From the NCBI RefSeq assembly GCF_900142225.1, contig NZ_FRAD01000006.1:1-64000 (forward strand): a stretch of DNA of 64,000 bases. Reading direction: 5' to 3'. A model generated the notes under the pieces. It saw only the letters and a list, made by a program, of their open reading frames with translations, searched no databases and had not been told where the DNA came from. The position numbers and the translations under genes were made by a program. Source of the stretch: Hathewaya proteolytica DSM 3090. Lineage in GTDB: Bacteria; Bacillota; Clostridia; Clostridiales; Clostridiaceae. Below, piece by piece: positions 63,646 to 64,000 of this stretch (within the stretch, counting starts at the first letter, position 1; each line of letters starts with the position of its first letter).

Positions 63646-64000
63646 TTAAAAATCAAATCCTATAAACTCCATCCTTGGCTCAGCCTCTGGTTCTTCTCCT
63701 GTAAATTCTTGAATTTTACCAAATTCTTGTGTGTATCTTTCTATTTGCTCATCACTTAAGGATACAAATTCTCCATCTGTGCTATCACCTACAATAAAAA
63801 AAGGACCGGCAATAATGTCATTACCAACCCTCCGATTTAGTTCCATCCCATTTAATTTTCCTTCTTCATTACATACTAAAATACAATTATCATCTAAATA
63901 AATACATTCAAATAATCCTTCGACCTCTCCTTGAATACCTTCCAAGTCATTAAATATTTCTTTTTCATAAGGTAGTTTTTGTGGCTCAATCTTTAAGATA
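63646..64000 (-). CDS. DUF3846-like protein, cut by the right edge
   Basis: The visible 118 residues (LKIEPQKLPYEKEIFNDLEG at the edge, then VEGLFECIYLDDNCILVCNE, ELNRRVGNDIIAGPFFIVGD) match DUF3846-type proteins of conjugative elements. The start is beyond the window. Its end has a short acidic tail. No function is known. The gene indicates that the conjugation module continues to the right. Confidence 0.7.
   Translation of the reverse strand, partial: ILKIEPQKLPYEKEIFNDLEGIQGEVEGLFECIYLDDNCILVCNEEGKLNGMELNRRVGNDIIAGPFFIVGDSTDGEFVSLSDEQIERYTQEFGKIQEFTGEEPEAEPRMEFIGFDF

Noticed and set aside
1..64000. CRISPR arrays, tRNA genes, rRNA genes
   Set aside because: No regularly spaced repeats of CRISPR type, and no cloverleaf or rRNA signatures, were seen while reading. 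A tRNA scan would be decisive, and a weak tRNA could have been missed.

Overview
The window is AT-rich throughout. Strong Shine-Dalgarno sites of the GGAGG type and gene families typical of Clostridia point to a low-GC, anaerobic Firmicute, probably Lachnospiraceae-like. Most of it is accessory DNA. Almost every gene is on the minus strand, so operons read from right to left. No rRNA, tRNA or CRISPR array was seen.

Left part (1 to 8.4 kb): a gene fragment and an insertion-sequence-like end abut a uroporphyrinogen-decarboxylase/MtaA-type methyltransferase gene that lacks its C-terminal part. Next come an ECF sigma/anti-sigma pair, a DUF169 gene and a Fic gene with a candidate antitoxin. After these are a resolvase-like protein without catalytic residues, a hairpin-rich non-coding stretch and a serine recombinase that ends before its zinc ribbon. 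This looks like chromosome followed by a decayed island.

Second part (9 to 20 kb): probable defence or selfish cargo. It includes a zinc-finger-like protein with a 1074-residue protein that has a restriction-endonuclease-like N-terminus and a helical body. Next are a DUF6508/GIY-YIG/unknown/DUF1413 cluster and a two-gene cassette of a NdpA/YejK-like protein with a membrane protein. The cassette is flanked by two copies of a roughly 230 bp terminator-promoter segment.

Third part (20 to 64+ kb): an integrative and conjugative element (ICE). Its recombination module has three serine recombinase genes, the middle one lacking the catalytic domain. A control region follows: a SHOCT-like protein, a sigma-like protein whose ribosome binding site lies in a 16 bp hairpin, and ImmR/ImmA with face-to-face promoters. 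The conjugation module begins at 52 kb with an HTH protein, a VirD4-type coupling protein, a primase-like protein, a MobP-type relaxase, a relaxosome accessory protein, a probable oriT, DUF6103 proteins, DUF5688 and DUF3846. It runs off the right edge. Two further cargo genes (DUF4365 and HEPN) sit between primase and relaxase.

Centrepiece (28.1 to 51.9 kb): a co-directional gene train behind one XRE regulator. Its downstream half is a complete DNA phosphorothioation set in the order dndB-C-D-E-A, followed by an HNH nuclease. The usual restriction genes dptF/G/H are absent. In their place are a NERD-UvrD helicase, an AddB-like iron-sulfur protein, a SNF2 helicase, a RecQ-like helicase, a small protein, a large P-loop ATPase and a coiled-coil protein. 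The order SNF2, RecQ, small protein, P-loop ATPase resembles dpdE-F-G-H, known from 7-deazaguanine DNA modification systems. A likely new combination is therefore sulfur-based DNA marking joined to a Dpd-like, helicase-rich effector module. A strong terminator hairpin separates the two halves, which suggests that marking and attack are controlled separately.
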